Of a stretch of DNA of 64,000 nucleotides, positions 1 to 12,806 are shown in pieces. Within the stretch, counting starts at the first letter, position 1; the number at the start of each line of letters is the position of its first letter. This DNA is from Rhopalosiphum padi (Eukaryota; Arthropoda; Insecta; Hemiptera; Aphididae), in assembly GCF_020882245.1 (NCBI RefSeq), contig NC_083598.1, forward strand, positions 85,317,714 through 85,381,713. Reading direction: 5' to 3'. The notes beneath the pieces were generated by a model. The model was given only the letters and a program-made list of their open reading frames with translations. It searched no databases and had not been told where the DNA came from. Position numbers and translations under genes: made by a program.

Positions 1-626
1 AATTTTTTACAATATCTATACTTCACTAAATTAATATAAAATATGTAGGTATATAAACGTCATATATATTAATTTATTATTTATTTTAGTTTAAAATGAT
101 TGACTATTTAATGTCTTGTATCATGTTAAATAATGTAGTTCATTCGGTGTTATTTTCAGAACACCTATTTTATTATTGATCACTATTGTAGAATAATATA
201 CTTACACGCCATTGTTTTCACAGTAGTTCGATTTTAGCCCTTTCGGACTTTTCTCTGAAGTTCGGTCGGGTAGTAATTTTCAACCGAATTCACCCGTTCG
301 AAGTTCGTGTAACTAAATAACGTTTCTTTTATACATTTCTTCCGACTCGTGTAATTAAACTACGTCATTCAAGGGTGATCGGGAAATGAATAGATGGGTT
401 GAATGAATCCAAAAAACAAACGATAAGAAAACAACCTGTCCATCGCACATTATAGTGTATCGACTAGCATTTATAATAATATTAAAATAGAGCTTCGACT
501 TCCTACCTGATAGTGTACATATATATATATTATATATTGCTCAAACACGCGTATAGATCTATTCACTAAAAATGAAAATGTATTTTAATTACAAAATAAA
601 TCGATGTAATATTATTATTATTTCAG
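1..626. other. intron or 5' flank of the SLC5 gene
   Basis: AT-rich, no open frame of note. It ends in a good 3' splice site (TTTCAG at 621-626) that opens the first exon visible in the window. The missing N-terminal exons of the transporter should lie to the left of base 1. Confidence 0.6.
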
Positions 627-3600
627 TATTTGGAAGAACGTTTCGGCAAGTCAACTAGAATCGTCGCATCTTTGGCTTTTAGCATCCAGACGGTGCTGCG
701 CACTGCTCTGGTACTATACGCGGCCTCGTTGGCTCTGAACGCGATCGCCGGCTTTTCGCAGACCGCGTCCATGATGGCCGTCGGCATATTGTGCACCTTT
801 TACTCGACCGTCGGTGGCATAAAAGCCGTAATCGTCACCGATTTGTTTCAGGTCAGCTGTAGGTTCAATTTTTAAATTTTGGTTATCGATTTAAAGCGTT
901 TTTATACCTAGTAAATTTAATAGCAACGATTTTACGCCGACGATTATTATAATATTTTATATTTGAATAGCATATTTCTGGTTGTAAAATGGTAACTGCA
1001 TTTACGATAAACCTAATCCATTTGAGCAACGCACTATTACATTAGTATTTTAACAAAATAATACTTCATCAAATTGTCCTCTACTGTTTTTTATATTAAT
1101 CTTGAATTTTTATGGATTGCAATTGGTGTATATGGTTTGATCAAAGTGCCGCATTGAAGACATGAAAGACGCGTATTCGATTATAAATTTACTTTACGAG
1201 TAACAGAAGTTGAATGTATGTAGCTATGTCTATGTATGAACGATGAATAGCTATTGCCTATCGTAATCAATAAGGCGAATGTTAAAACCAAATAGCATTA
1301 AGAGTCGGTCGAGTCGGGGTCTACGACCATAATAGCTATTAAACGTTTTATTCCTCCTAAAATTAGTTTTTTTACATTTTACTTTTTTTTTTACTTCATT
1401 GTTTGGTAATATATACTATGCTTTGTTCGTCTGGTGTGTAACGATAGTGCATTAATATAATCGTATTCAAAATATCAGATTATAATATTGTAATTGAAAG
1501 ATTGTATTAAATAATGTAATAGATGGTTTACAATTTCCATTTACCTAACTGTCTGTTGAATGTATAACTTATAATGTTGAAATTATTTTCATAATACCAG
1601 TGAAATGTAAATATATAATACAATCACATGCTGAAGTACTTATTGAAATACAATTTCGTTATTATAATTCGAATCCGATTACAGGAAAAGTTTTAATTCG
1701 ATTCTGATATCTCAAATGTTATAAAGCAATATTATAATATGGTACTTAGTGTTCATATTCAATTTTTATGATATTCACTATAACATGTTTTTTTCTTTGT
1801 CTCTTTCACTATGTTAATGATAATATATTATTATAAAGAGTAAAACCTTATAATTAAAATTTAAAATCGAAGACCTTTTATTGAAAATATAATTTTTTGA
1901 AACGATTTCGAAATTATTTCCCGATACTCATTCGTTATTTTAAATAAAATCTACTACAGATATTATTAATGTTTGATTACAAAGTTTTAAAATATTCCAT
2001 TTACAATATTCAACTTTTATAAAGGTATAAGTATTTGATACACACGAAATTTTAAAACATTGTAACCTACAAACGTTTCACCAACTAGATTAAAGGAAAT
2101 TATATACTACCTCAAACAAACAAATGATTATTAGATTTTCTATCATTTACCCAGAGTTCAAATTACGTTTTCAAATAATTTCTGTACAAATGACTTACCA
2201 TTTTTGAGGCTTTGGAATGATGTAATAAGTAATTCTTGGTTTAAGTTTGTTAATGACTTAACATACCAGGTTATATAATAGACTCAGAAACCAGTGATTA
2301 ATTTGTTCCAAAGTTTGTTCTGCATTAATTAATTACTTATTGTTTTAGATAATAAACAGTATACTCTATATTATTACATAAAACTCAAACTCATACAAAT
2401 ATTTATTCCCAATAAATTGATTTCCAGAACATGTATCTTAGTTGAAAGTCTACATCGACTTTGCGCTTTAGGCCACGTTTATACACGACGTTTTCCGCCT
2501 CGTATTTCAGGGCGTTTTCCGTCGAATTCAAAATTCATTGTTTCATATTGAAGTAGTTATATACTACGGATATGATAAATATTCATATGCGTTTTCATCA
2601 GCAGCGGAAATACCGACAAGCTTGGGTTTTGATGGACGAATGCCGAAATAATAAAAACAAACTGCTAATTTTACATTGTTTTAAATTAGGACGGGTTGTG
2701 CTGGTGATGTAAAACGCTGTGTATAACTCCGGTTTTAAATTAAACATGCTTAGAAATTAAAACAGTATAGCATACGTCCTAACTTTATGACTTTACTTAT
2801 ACGTTATTCGATTAGAGAATAAATTATTATTTCATATCATCAGTATCACCAAAAATATAGATAAAAATAATGCATTATAAATTATAATATATTTTAGACT
2901 TTGATATAAATAATAAACTATATCATGATAAAAAAAAAAATATAATTTAATATTAATATTATTATTATTATTTAAATGCCTATTTTTTTAATATTATTAG
3001 CCCAATAGGTATACCATTCGTAACGTATAATAAATATACAATGTTCACGCATTGATGATTTAAATTAAATGATGTAAGTAATTTGTCTGTATTGATTTAC
3101 ATTGTTATTATAAGGTTTTTTATTTAATATAAATTTATTTTATATTAATATATTTATTTTAAAATTGATGAACCTACGACGTAATTCGGTTTTTTTTATT
3201 TGTGCAGTCGTTGCTCATGTTTGGGTCCGTTTTCACCGTCATTGCGGTGGCAGCGGTTAATGTCGGTGGACTGACAGAGATTTGGAGGATTGCCTACGAT
3301 TACGGTCGCGTGGAACTGTTCAAGTGCGTTGAGACGAGTGGGTATACAGCGTGTTGAAGCGTTCTCCATTATTAATGTACACAAACGTCCCGACAGCTTT
3401 CAGATCGACCCGACGATCAGGCACAGCTGGTGGTCACTGATGCTGGGCGGCATGTTCACGTACGTCTCGGTGTACGGTGTCAACCAGGTGCAGGTGCAGC
3501 GTTACCTGACCATGAAGGACTACAGAACCGCGGTAAGGACCCTGTGGTTCAGCTGGCCGATAACCGCTTTCCTGTCGCTGTCCATGTGCTTCGCGGGACT

Positions 3601-6600
3601 GGCCATATTCTCCATGTACCGGGACTGCGACCCGATCAAGTTGGTATACTCCCCGGACTTGCGTTCGGCTCTGCAACAACATTACTGATAAGGTGTTTCC
3701 GTTCGCGCGTGTTTGTGTGTATTCAGGGAAGGCAGAATAGATAGTGGCGATCAGCTGATGGCTCTGTTCGTGTTGGACACGATGGCCCACTTGCCCGGAT
3801 TAACTGGCTTGTTTTTGGCGGGCGTATGCTCATCCGCACTGTGTTCCGTGTCCGCAGCTCTCAACTCGCTAGCAGCCGTCACACTCGAGGACTATATCAC
3901 GGTAATATTTTACATTTATTTATTTATTTTTTTCATTCGCCGTCACGGTCCGTCTCACAAAGTTTATCGTCAATTTATCTCTCCAGGGGATGAAAGGTGG
4001 TCGATTGGAGACCGTGTAAGCCGTAAGGGGATAAAAACGAAGACGCATAGTATTATAAAATGTATAAAATTTGATAGATTACACTGTATATATATATATA
4101 AGCACTTTAAATCGTGGTCCGAAATATTTTTGTGATTTTGGGCACAAAAAGTATCATATATATTATATCGCTTGTACCTGTATAGAGCACAGCGATCGTC
4201 CTAAAATAATATTATTATTATTAAGGCGGTGTGAAACGATAATATTATTGGAATGTGTTTCGGATGTGTATAATATATAGCCACTGGCAAACGTCGACAT
4301 ACCCGATGAGAAACGTGTGGTGTGGCTGAAGGTCCTTGTCGTTGTTTACGGGATCCTATCGATAGCATTAGCGTTTTGTGCGCATTTCGTGGGACCGCTG
4401 TTGCAGGCCTCGATGACGATTTTGGGCATTATCGGCGGACCAATGTTGGCGGTGTTCACTCTCGGCATACTTGTACCGTACGTAAACCAAAAGGTAACCA
4501 TCAAACGTGATTCGTTGTATACTTGTATAGCGCACGATAAAAAATTAAATACAAAGAATGTAGGAAAGTGGGTACCCCTCTACTGTACAGTAGATGTGGA
4601 GTGGGTCACTGTAATGAATGTGTAAATAGTTTGTCTCATACATTTTTTTAGGACTGGGTACTGAGTGGTGCTTTTTGTTTCTTTGTATTATTTAATTATA
4701 AGTTTGAAAAAAATAGGATTAGGGAATTATATTCTATTAAAATAATACGTTAAAAAATAATTTTCTAAATTAATACTTTATATTTAATATTCCGTGTCGA
4801 AAAAAATGAATAAAAGCATGTGCATGAATAAACAATTTTACGCTTTAGTGATGTTTGACACTTTTATAATATTTTTAGCACTACAGAACATCATAATGTT
4901 GCTGAAAATGACAACAATATTATGTATCACAAGATTTTAGGTTTAAATTCTATATAGGTACCTTAACGTAGTGTAATTCGCTTTTTGTTAAAATCATCTT
5001 TGAATCAAAAGAAATGCAATTACAAACATGCAAAAAATGAAAATATTTAAAAATCGATAACGGAATATTTTTTTACTCCCAAGCAATTCCCATATACGCA
5101 GATCTATTGTACTTTTTTTCTTAAAACACTCCCTCTTTATGCAATTGCTTATGATCATGTAGGCATGCCAAATTTTGATATTAATGTTATTCATGAAATA
5201 TAAGCTTAATTTAGTTTCACTTGTCAATGACTAGAAGTGTATTTTTTAATGCATTTTTATTCGACGATTTGATTTATTTTTATTATAATTTTAATCATCT
5301 TTACTATAACTATCAAGAATAGATATTATTAGATATATATTTCGATAGTTATTAATCAATTGTATGCGTTATAATTTTGTGATAGATCAGTAGATCACCA
5401 TATCCTGTAATAGATCACCTGTTACATGAATGTCGTAACTTTTAATAGTAAATTTTGAAAATTAATTTCAAGACAAGATTTTATTGTAATACGAATATAT
5501 ATATATTTTTTCTTGTTCGACCGGTTTTAGTTACTATAATGTTATAACTGTGCATATTATGTATTATGAATGCAGGGTGCTTTGGTGGGCCTGGTCGCAG
5601 GTCTCGTCTTTTCATTTGTCTTGGGACTAGGAGGACCCAAACCGCCCGTGAACAATTTGCCCACCTACACTAACGGATGTTCACCGGACTCGTTTCACAA
5701 TTTCGATGTAAACGTTTCTTCTACTATTCTACTGCTAGCGTCTACGTCCACACAAGAGTGAGTACAAAGAATTTACATTGTACACGATACATAATATCTT
5801 GTAAATTGCGTTTGAACGTTTGAAACTTGAATGAATCGTGAATGACGTGGAGTATAATTAAAAAAAAAAATAATAGTAATATATAATATTATGCTATCGG
5901 GCCATATGTTACAGTCAAAGTATGTGGTTTCACTTAACATAAAAAAGGTATCACCCGCATAAATATAGTTTTTAGATTTAGTTATAGACAGACCTACTGC
6001 GTGATCACGATTTAAGGTAATACTTAATATTTCGGACGGATGACTTTTATGATTCAATTTCGATTTTTTTCAACGTAAGGTACTTAATATAAATTACATT
6101 TATTTTTTATAAAATTCAAATTTGGTATCCTTTTTCTAGCACATGAATTGTAAAAATAATATACATCACCTTTTTGATTTCAAATTTGATTTTTTTTTTT
6201 TTAATAACTGACATATAATGTTTTTTTTAATCTTAGAAATTAAGTGATTGGGAATGAGTAAAAAATTAAACAATAAAGTATAAAACAATCATACAAAATT
6301 TTACGGAGGTTGAATAAAAAATAAATAAAAATAATACAATAATATTTAGGAAAAAATGCATTTTTATTATTATTCACATTGTTTATACATTTTTATATTT
6401 TATGAAATTCCTTGTAATTTCCTACGACTTGTATTGCTATATAATTTTATTTGAGTTTGTGTGATTTTTAACTTATCCCTAATCACTAGAATATTTAGAT
6501 AGAAAAATTTAAAAGTCGAAATTATCTAAAAACAAAATGAAATTTAAATTTGAACTGAAAAAGAGGAGAGGGAAAAAAATGTGTGTTATAATGCTTTTCG

Positions 6601-7713
6601 TTTATAAGTGGAGAGAGTAGGTAATCATTCTGCTGTCCAATAGGTGTTGTGTAACTTAATAATTGAAATGTAAGTCACTGTAATACGTGTGTTAAATTTG
6701 AATTGCTATTAAAGTAATTTATTTTACTATTATTAATACTATAAAGTATAAATGTAGATTGACTTAATTTTTGCCAAAATGATAGAATTTTAAAATGTCA
6801 TTACTTCTATAAAATATATTGAAAGTACTCACAAATAATTTTCTTAAATTAGAGTAAAATAACAAAAATCGTCATTCTTAGTTTAATTATCTAATTTCGA
6901 ATTTAAATGCTCATAAGTAAAAACCGTAAATTTTTAAATATTTATATAAAAAACTTATGAGTAATTTTGTGTTAAAATGTCAAGCACTTTGCTGCAGTAA
7001 ACATTTTTTTATTGATATTTGTAGAAATAACTGTCTAAAAATAAATTTTTAAAGAGTCAAAATACTTTAAAATTTTCATTATGTACCTATAGAAGATGGC
7101 TGCAATATAAATATTTGGTGAAAATTTTAAATATTTATCATAATCACACTGTATGAAGAAGTGATATAGAACGATATCGATATTCAATTATATATATAAG
7201 TAGCCAAATGTTATTTAAAATTATTCAGATTATTATTATTATAGATATTATACCTAGATATTGTATATATATATATTTTTTTATTTAAATTTAAACTTTA
7301 TTGTTTAGGTAAAAATGTATCAATAAATATATTTTTGATATAATACAATATGATATTCATACTAAAAATAGCATTCTACCGCATCACTATTGTCTATTTA
7401 CATTTACATTTTCACATTAGGAATAGTATCCTATCACACAGATTATTTAATTAAATGTTTTCATTTTAGGATTCATGAAGAAAGTTACATGTATTTGTAT
7501 AAGATAAGTTACATGTACTATATAGTCATTGGATTCGCGACTACCGTATTAGTGAGTTTGGTGGCAAGCTTGTTCTTCGAATCCAATGTAAATACCCTAG
7601 ATCCGAAACTATTTTTTTCGGCTATTCCAGAGAGTGTAGAAAGACAAGTCGAAACGAGACAAAAAAGACCTTCAACTGTTTCAAAAACCGTCACGTTTTC
7701 CATTAATTCATGA
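627..7713 (+). CDS. SLC5-family sodium/solute symporter, 5'-partial (7 exons)
   Basis: Multi-pass plasma-membrane carrier that couples uptake of a small solute to sodium. Exons read 627-851, 3208-3323, 3397-3639, 3727-3901, 4281-4493, 5576-5757 and 7470-7713, giving 465 residues in one frame; all joins keep phase. Visible family landmarks are YLEERFGKSTRIVASL at the start (entry to TM3), AFSIQTVLRTALVLYAASLA, the DPTIRHSWWSLMLGG and VYGVNQVQVQRYLTMKD stretch typical of SLC5A5/6/8/12-like members, then LFLAGVCSSALCSVSAALNS, and paired helices ILGIIGGPMLAVFTLGIL and GLVAGLVFSFVLGLGGPKPP. A last hydrophobic helix (YYIVIGFATTVLVSLVASLF) precedes a short polar tail ending at TGA 7711. Family members are about 600 residues, so roughly 130 N-terminal residues are off the window. 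The monocarboxylate/multivitamin branch is most likely; the substrate cannot be read from sequence. The exon 3 donor (AA|GTTGGT) is weak but is the only one found that keeps phase. Confidence 0.9.
852..3207 (+). other. intron 1 (as numbered here) of the SLC5 gene
   Basis: Long AT-rich intron from GTCAGC at 852 to TGTGCAG ending at 3207. Nothing coding was seen. It carries one candidate short inverted-repeat element at 2471-2732, listed separately. Confidence 0.7.
2471..2732. mobile_element. candidate MITE with imperfect terminal inverted repeats
   Basis: The left end GGCCACGTTTATACACGACG and the reverse complement of the right end (CCGGAGTTATACACAGCG) match imperfectly over about 24 bases. 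The interior is richer in GC than the surrounding intron. A left flank TTA next to GG ends recalls PIF/Harbinger-type elements, but a clean target duplication is not visible. It may be an old copy, or chance. Confidence 0.35.
4494..5575 (+). other. SLC5 intron between exons 5 and 6
   Basis: AT-rich intron from GTAACC to TGCAG. No gene, RNA or repeat recognised. Confidence 0.7.
5758..7469 (+). other. SLC5 last intron
   Basis: AT-rich intron from GTGAGT to TTTTAG, phase 2. No feature recognised. Confidence 0.7.
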
Positions 7714-7900
7714 AAAATATCATTGTTTATTATTATTATTATTATTAATATTAATAGTTTAATTTATGATGTGAATTTTTGTTTGATTTTAATCACTGTT
7801 ACCTCGAAAGTGAATTATTTATTTATATATTTGTTGAGTATGATGTATCTATTCGTGTTTACTATTTTTACCGTAATAATAGATTTCTATGATATTTTTG

Positions 7901-7906
7901 AATAAA
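7901..7906 (+). terminator. polyadenylation signal of the SLC5 gene
   Basis: AATAAA 188 bases after the TGA stop, in AT-rich 3' UTR; the first canonical hexamer downstream. Confidence 0.55.
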
Positions 7907-10233
7907 AAATTGTTAAAAAAATATTATGTTTTTTTTAGCATAACATTAAAAATTTCAATTTATCTTATGAATAAACAGTAGTGGGATGAAACAAGAATAG
8001 ACAGCGAGAGGATGTGAGCATTTTTTTTTTGTCTCCACTACATTCATTTTCTGCGGGCGTCCCCGAGATTTTCGATTATGATACAAAATATTAAATAAAT
8101 CAAAATGAATATAATAGTACCTATATTGTGTAATATTACTTTTGTTTAGTTAGCGTGAAGACGTTACAATGTGATTTTATGTATAAAAAATTACTTGGTG
8201 TGCAATTAAATTATAATATGCTTTTTATAAAATATTGTTACTAAATTCCGAAATTGTGTTATCTAGAAACGTTTAAAAATGTTACATAATCGTAATTGAC
8301 ATGGATTATGATTATTATGATTTGTGAGTTTATGGGCTACGGCAAGTGTTATCGTAGTCATGCACATTTGGTTGTGTGTACATTCTACATATGATATTAG
8401 TGTCAGTTTTATTCTCCATTTTAGTATTAGATATCCCACCAATTCCCACGATAAGAGTTCTGTTGAATTATTATATCTTCAGAGTAAATATACAAGTGCA
8501 AGGCTTAAATGAATTGTATGTGTGAATTCTTGGGAATCGATCAACATCATATATGTATTTTGATATTATAACAACCATAAAAAAACAAAAAATGAAAATT
8601 TAAATTATTTCTGCAAGAAAAAAAGTTTTAATAACTCTTAAACATCACGCTATCATAATATCCGAGAATCAGATTTCGATAGAAATGGACCGTGATATGC
8701 ATCAAAAAGTAATAGGTACATTTTTTGTATAATAAATTGATTTGATTACCGGGTTTAAAATATTTAAAAATATTTTAAATATACAAATAAATTATATAAA
8801 ATGTAAAAATGATATTAAATTCAAGATTTATATTCATTTTAAATAGATTTCAATATAAATTATAATATCTTTAATTATTCATATCAATATTAATTATAGG
8901 TACTACCGCTACTGTTATTTGATACTGTGTATATTCAAGGATGCTTGGTTAATGTTACATAATGATTACATACCCGAAGCCCACATACGATATACCAAAT
9001 TAGACCTTACTGCTATGTACATAATCTTTAATTTTGTTCAAGTTTACGGGGTTGTTGCTTAACCGTAACATATCTTACGAGTATACCTAAATTAATTAAA
9101 GCGCTCCACAATACAATTATTTTAATAAATTCAATATTATCTACGAAATGCAACAGCAGTAAAATAAAACAATAAATTAATTAAGAATTTATATTAAACA
9201 ATATAAATAATAGTTTAGCATGTACGAAATTCTGGGAAAGTTAACATGTTTAACTTGTTAAGTTATAAATTACAATCAGCTCAGTTTAACTAATATAACT
9301 GTAATATATTTAAACTTAGATTTTGAACATAATTTAAAAATCTTACAAGCGTATATACTATATCATTGATTTATATAGGTAAGTACGTACCTTACATATG
9401 ACTTAATGAGCCTTATTTATAAAATTAAATATGGTGATAATTATTCACAATTAGAATTAACAGATTATATTATTATTAGAAACTTAAAAATTTTAAAATA
9501 CACTTATATAATAAGTAATATTATTAAAAAAAAAAACTTAATTAAAGATAGGTTAATAAAATGAATAAATTGAAATTGTTTATGAAAAATTGTAAATCAT
9601 TTTCAGTTTCAATAGTCGAGTTGTTGACCAAATTTTTATTTTTTTTTTTTATGTTTTTTACACATGTTTATAAGAACTAATGAATTACATATTCAAACTA
9701 TGACTACGGTATTATTGTTTGAAAATATTAAATTACAATTTCGCTTTTACTTAAATAGTGTATTTTCGATATTCATTATAAAAGCTTATGTGGCTTAATA
9801 TTTTTGTGTTACTAATATTAACGCTTTAAATAATCTTTTTGCTGGATCAGAAAAACAACGATTAGGTAATGTATAATTCAATTGAAATATATCGAGGTAT
9901 AAGTATTATAACTTCGATTAAGTACAATTGCAATTTAATACTAACGAAAAGAATATCGGTATAAGGTATATCAGCTTTCACTTAATACTTGTAAATTATA
10001 GGTAGGTACATAATATAATGGTTTGCAATTTTGAACGATATTATATTAGACAGAACGTTTGCCATCATATATCAAGTGAATAAATATAAATTTACGACTT
10101 GTCAGTACATTTTTTTTCTTTCTTTGGATGTTAAAAAATATCAAATACAGTATTATGTAATATTGTTAAAGGAAATAATGGAATTGGACAGATAAAACAC
10201 GCGGGTGCACGTGTATAGAATATCCGGAAAGGT

Positions 10234-10245
10234 AATAAAAAAAGT
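10234..10245 (+). repeat. left target-site duplication of the SINE
   Basis: AATAAAAAAAGT, repeated exactly at 10491-10502 after the A-rich tail. Confidence 0.65.
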
Positions 10246-10490
10246 GGGGGACGAAGTGGCCGAGCATTCTATCGCGTCGGTTGCGATGCGCACCGTCGCC
10301 GGTTCGAACCTCGGTCACGGGCGGCACCTCTCTTCGGGCAAGTCCACCGTGTCTGGAGAGAGAGACCGCCATCCTCCACCCCGGGCATGGCAGAAACCTA
10401 CGGGTGCCCAAATAAAAATTCTGCCAATCAGGCGTCCGAACTAGGCCTTCGGGCTTACTCCCGAACTACATACGCCATACGAAAAAAAAA
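10246..10490 (+). mobile_element. tRNA-derived SINE with intact A and B boxes
   Basis: A GC-rich island in AT-rich DNA. It contains a Pol III A box (TGGCCGAGCAT, 10257-10267, Ser/Leu-tRNA style) and a perfect B box (GGTTCGAACCT, 10301-10311) at normal spacing. It ends in an A-rich tail (from about 10482). The 12-base direct repeat AATAAAAAAAGT lies on both sides (10234-10245 and 10491-10502), as expected for LINE-mediated insertion. The body between B box and tail (10312-10480) would be the SINE-specific region. The low-complexity nature of the duplication is the one caution. Confidence 0.8.
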
Positions 10491-12806
10491 AATAAAAAAA
10501 GTAACAAATATCTATCGTAAATGCTTTTGGATGTAAATAAAAATAAACTAAAACAATATTTTGATAATAAACTATTGTAAAAAACTGAAATATTTGAATA
10601 TTTTGAGATGTTTGTGCATCGGTCATTTTGTGACTGTAATTTATTACAAAACGACGGAACGTAATAAAAACTAATTTGTCTTTTAATATCGTAATCATCA
10701 ATATGGTTTTCGTTAGTCCATAAGATAACAGAATTGACTATAAAATAATTTTTTTTTCAAATTTATAAATTATTTTGTATACAGTTCTTAACATAATATT
10801 GTAAATTGTAATAATTGTATACTATTATGGATATTATAGACTTTATATAGGTATATTTTGCACACAGTATTATAATATAACATCGCTTAATGTGTATAAT
10901 AAAAATGATATTTAAATAAAATGCATAGGATAAGATTAAATTATGTCATGCAGGTAATATATCTTATAGGCGAAATTAATTATAGTTGGTAAAATTAAAA
11001 AAATAACAAAAACAAAAGCCAAATTATTTAAAATAAAAAATATTTTTTTTATATTAAAATGCAATAATTCTTTTGTTTATACAACTTTATTTTTAGGGAA
11101 GTAAAGCTTTAATTTTCAAGAAATACGATTAAAATTTATAATTTCATTATAAATTAGGTACTATGGTTTTATTAAACCGAGAAAGGTGTTTAAAAATAAA
11201 TTTTTTTACTTCATTATTTCATATAATTAATGAAAAAATAATATAACATATCGATAAAAATTTTTATAGTTAACCATAAATTTAAATAGAGTTAAGTTGT
11301 TGTTTATTTTAATACATTTGATATCTTTAATCTTTATAATGATGTTGTGTTATTATAAATTTATAATTCAAAGAATTAAAAACTATAATTTTAATTTAGT
11401 ATTCAAAAAACATGTGATTGTGTTGTATGTCATGAATATATTATAACAAATTATTCAAACATATGTTATTATTATTATGAAAATATATATCGTGTTTAGC
11501 AAAATTATATTTTGTTTTCTAGTTGAGACTAATGTTTCATAGTTACCTATGTTATTCATTCAAAGTTTATAGAAATATAACAAATACAAAATAAAAATGA
11601 ATTTCTACCAGAATTGCATCGTATTCTTTATAACTCACAAGTATATTTTATGGATTATGATATCACAAAAAATACTATACGGATCTGCAGTTACTTCAAA
11701 TCGTAAGCAAATTAATTTGATAAAGCATAATATAATTATTATAATTGTGGGATCAGGTTTTTAAAATTGGATTATTAAAGTGTTTTATGTCAAAACATAA
11801 ACTAATAACTAAGTTATTGATTAGGTATATTAAATTATATTTTAATAAAAGTTATGCATATTTAGTTCATTTAAATATAATTAACAATAAAATAAATACT
11901 CAGAAAAATGTTGTTCTAAATTTTCTAAATCTCTTATAATTCTTTAAATTGTAATTCATGATTAATTAATTAAATATTTTATATTAAGCACAAATAATTT
12001 TTAGCTGGTTAAAACACGAATAATAGGTCACAATTATGATTTGATTAAAGTTCACAGTTAAAAGTATCCATACACTGTATGAAAGATAGATAAATACATT
12101 TATATATTATATTATATGTATTAAGCTAGGTATACAAAATCCATTTTTAATATTATTATCGTATGGTATAAACTTACTAGCACAATAGTCAATAAGTATA
12201 CGTGAGAATAGAAATAAAAAAAAGATATAATATGCTTATTTAGAGTAAGTAGCCAACTATTAGTCACACTTAATAAGATAAATATATTTAAAAACAATTA
12301 ATATTTAAAATCTGAATAAAAAACTAATTAACTGTAATATAACGTTCTAGACTGTTACACAGAAAGCCTAACTGCGAATAATTAGAGCCAAGACCTATAT
12401 ACATTTTTAATGAATTAATTAAAGATAGTAATTAAAAACATTATTGTGAATGAAGAGTAAAAATATTTATTTTATTTTAGATTTTTAAAATATACCTACG
12501 TATTTGATCAACCACTAATTTATCTAAAATGTTTTCGTAGAAGCTTTGTAGATTAGTCTAAGCTTATACAATAATACATCCTATTTTAAAAAAGCCAACA
12601 ATAAAATAGAATTAATAATTAATTTTATCAACTATTTTAATAAACAATATTATAAAATACCTTGTATAATTTACTTAAACGATGTATCAACTAATAATAA
12701 TATTCTCAAATATGTTAAATTATATTTCACCTATTTATATACAATTTTCTTTTAAATAATTATCGATTCACTAATATTTTGTTTTTTTCGTTTTTATTAT
12801 ACCTAG

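Larger units (their letters stand above)
7914..12806. other. AT-rich spacer between SLC5 and the repeat gene
   Basis: About 4.9 kb with many stops in all frames. Apart from the SINE at 10246-10490 nothing was recognised. The 5' exon(s) of the gene starting at 12807 should lie here, but no signal-peptide exon with a phase-1 donor was found with confidence. Confidence 0.6.

Noticed and set aside
8324..8512. Signal-peptide-like frame SLWATASVIVVMHIWLCVHS as missing 5' exon of the repeat gene
   Set aside because: It starts at GTG with an in-frame stop just upstream, and no phase-1 donor follows.
10205..10444. 79-codon frame across the SINE as a protein gene
   Set aside because: The Pol III boxes, A-tail and flanking duplication explain the sequence as a SINE; the frame is incidental.
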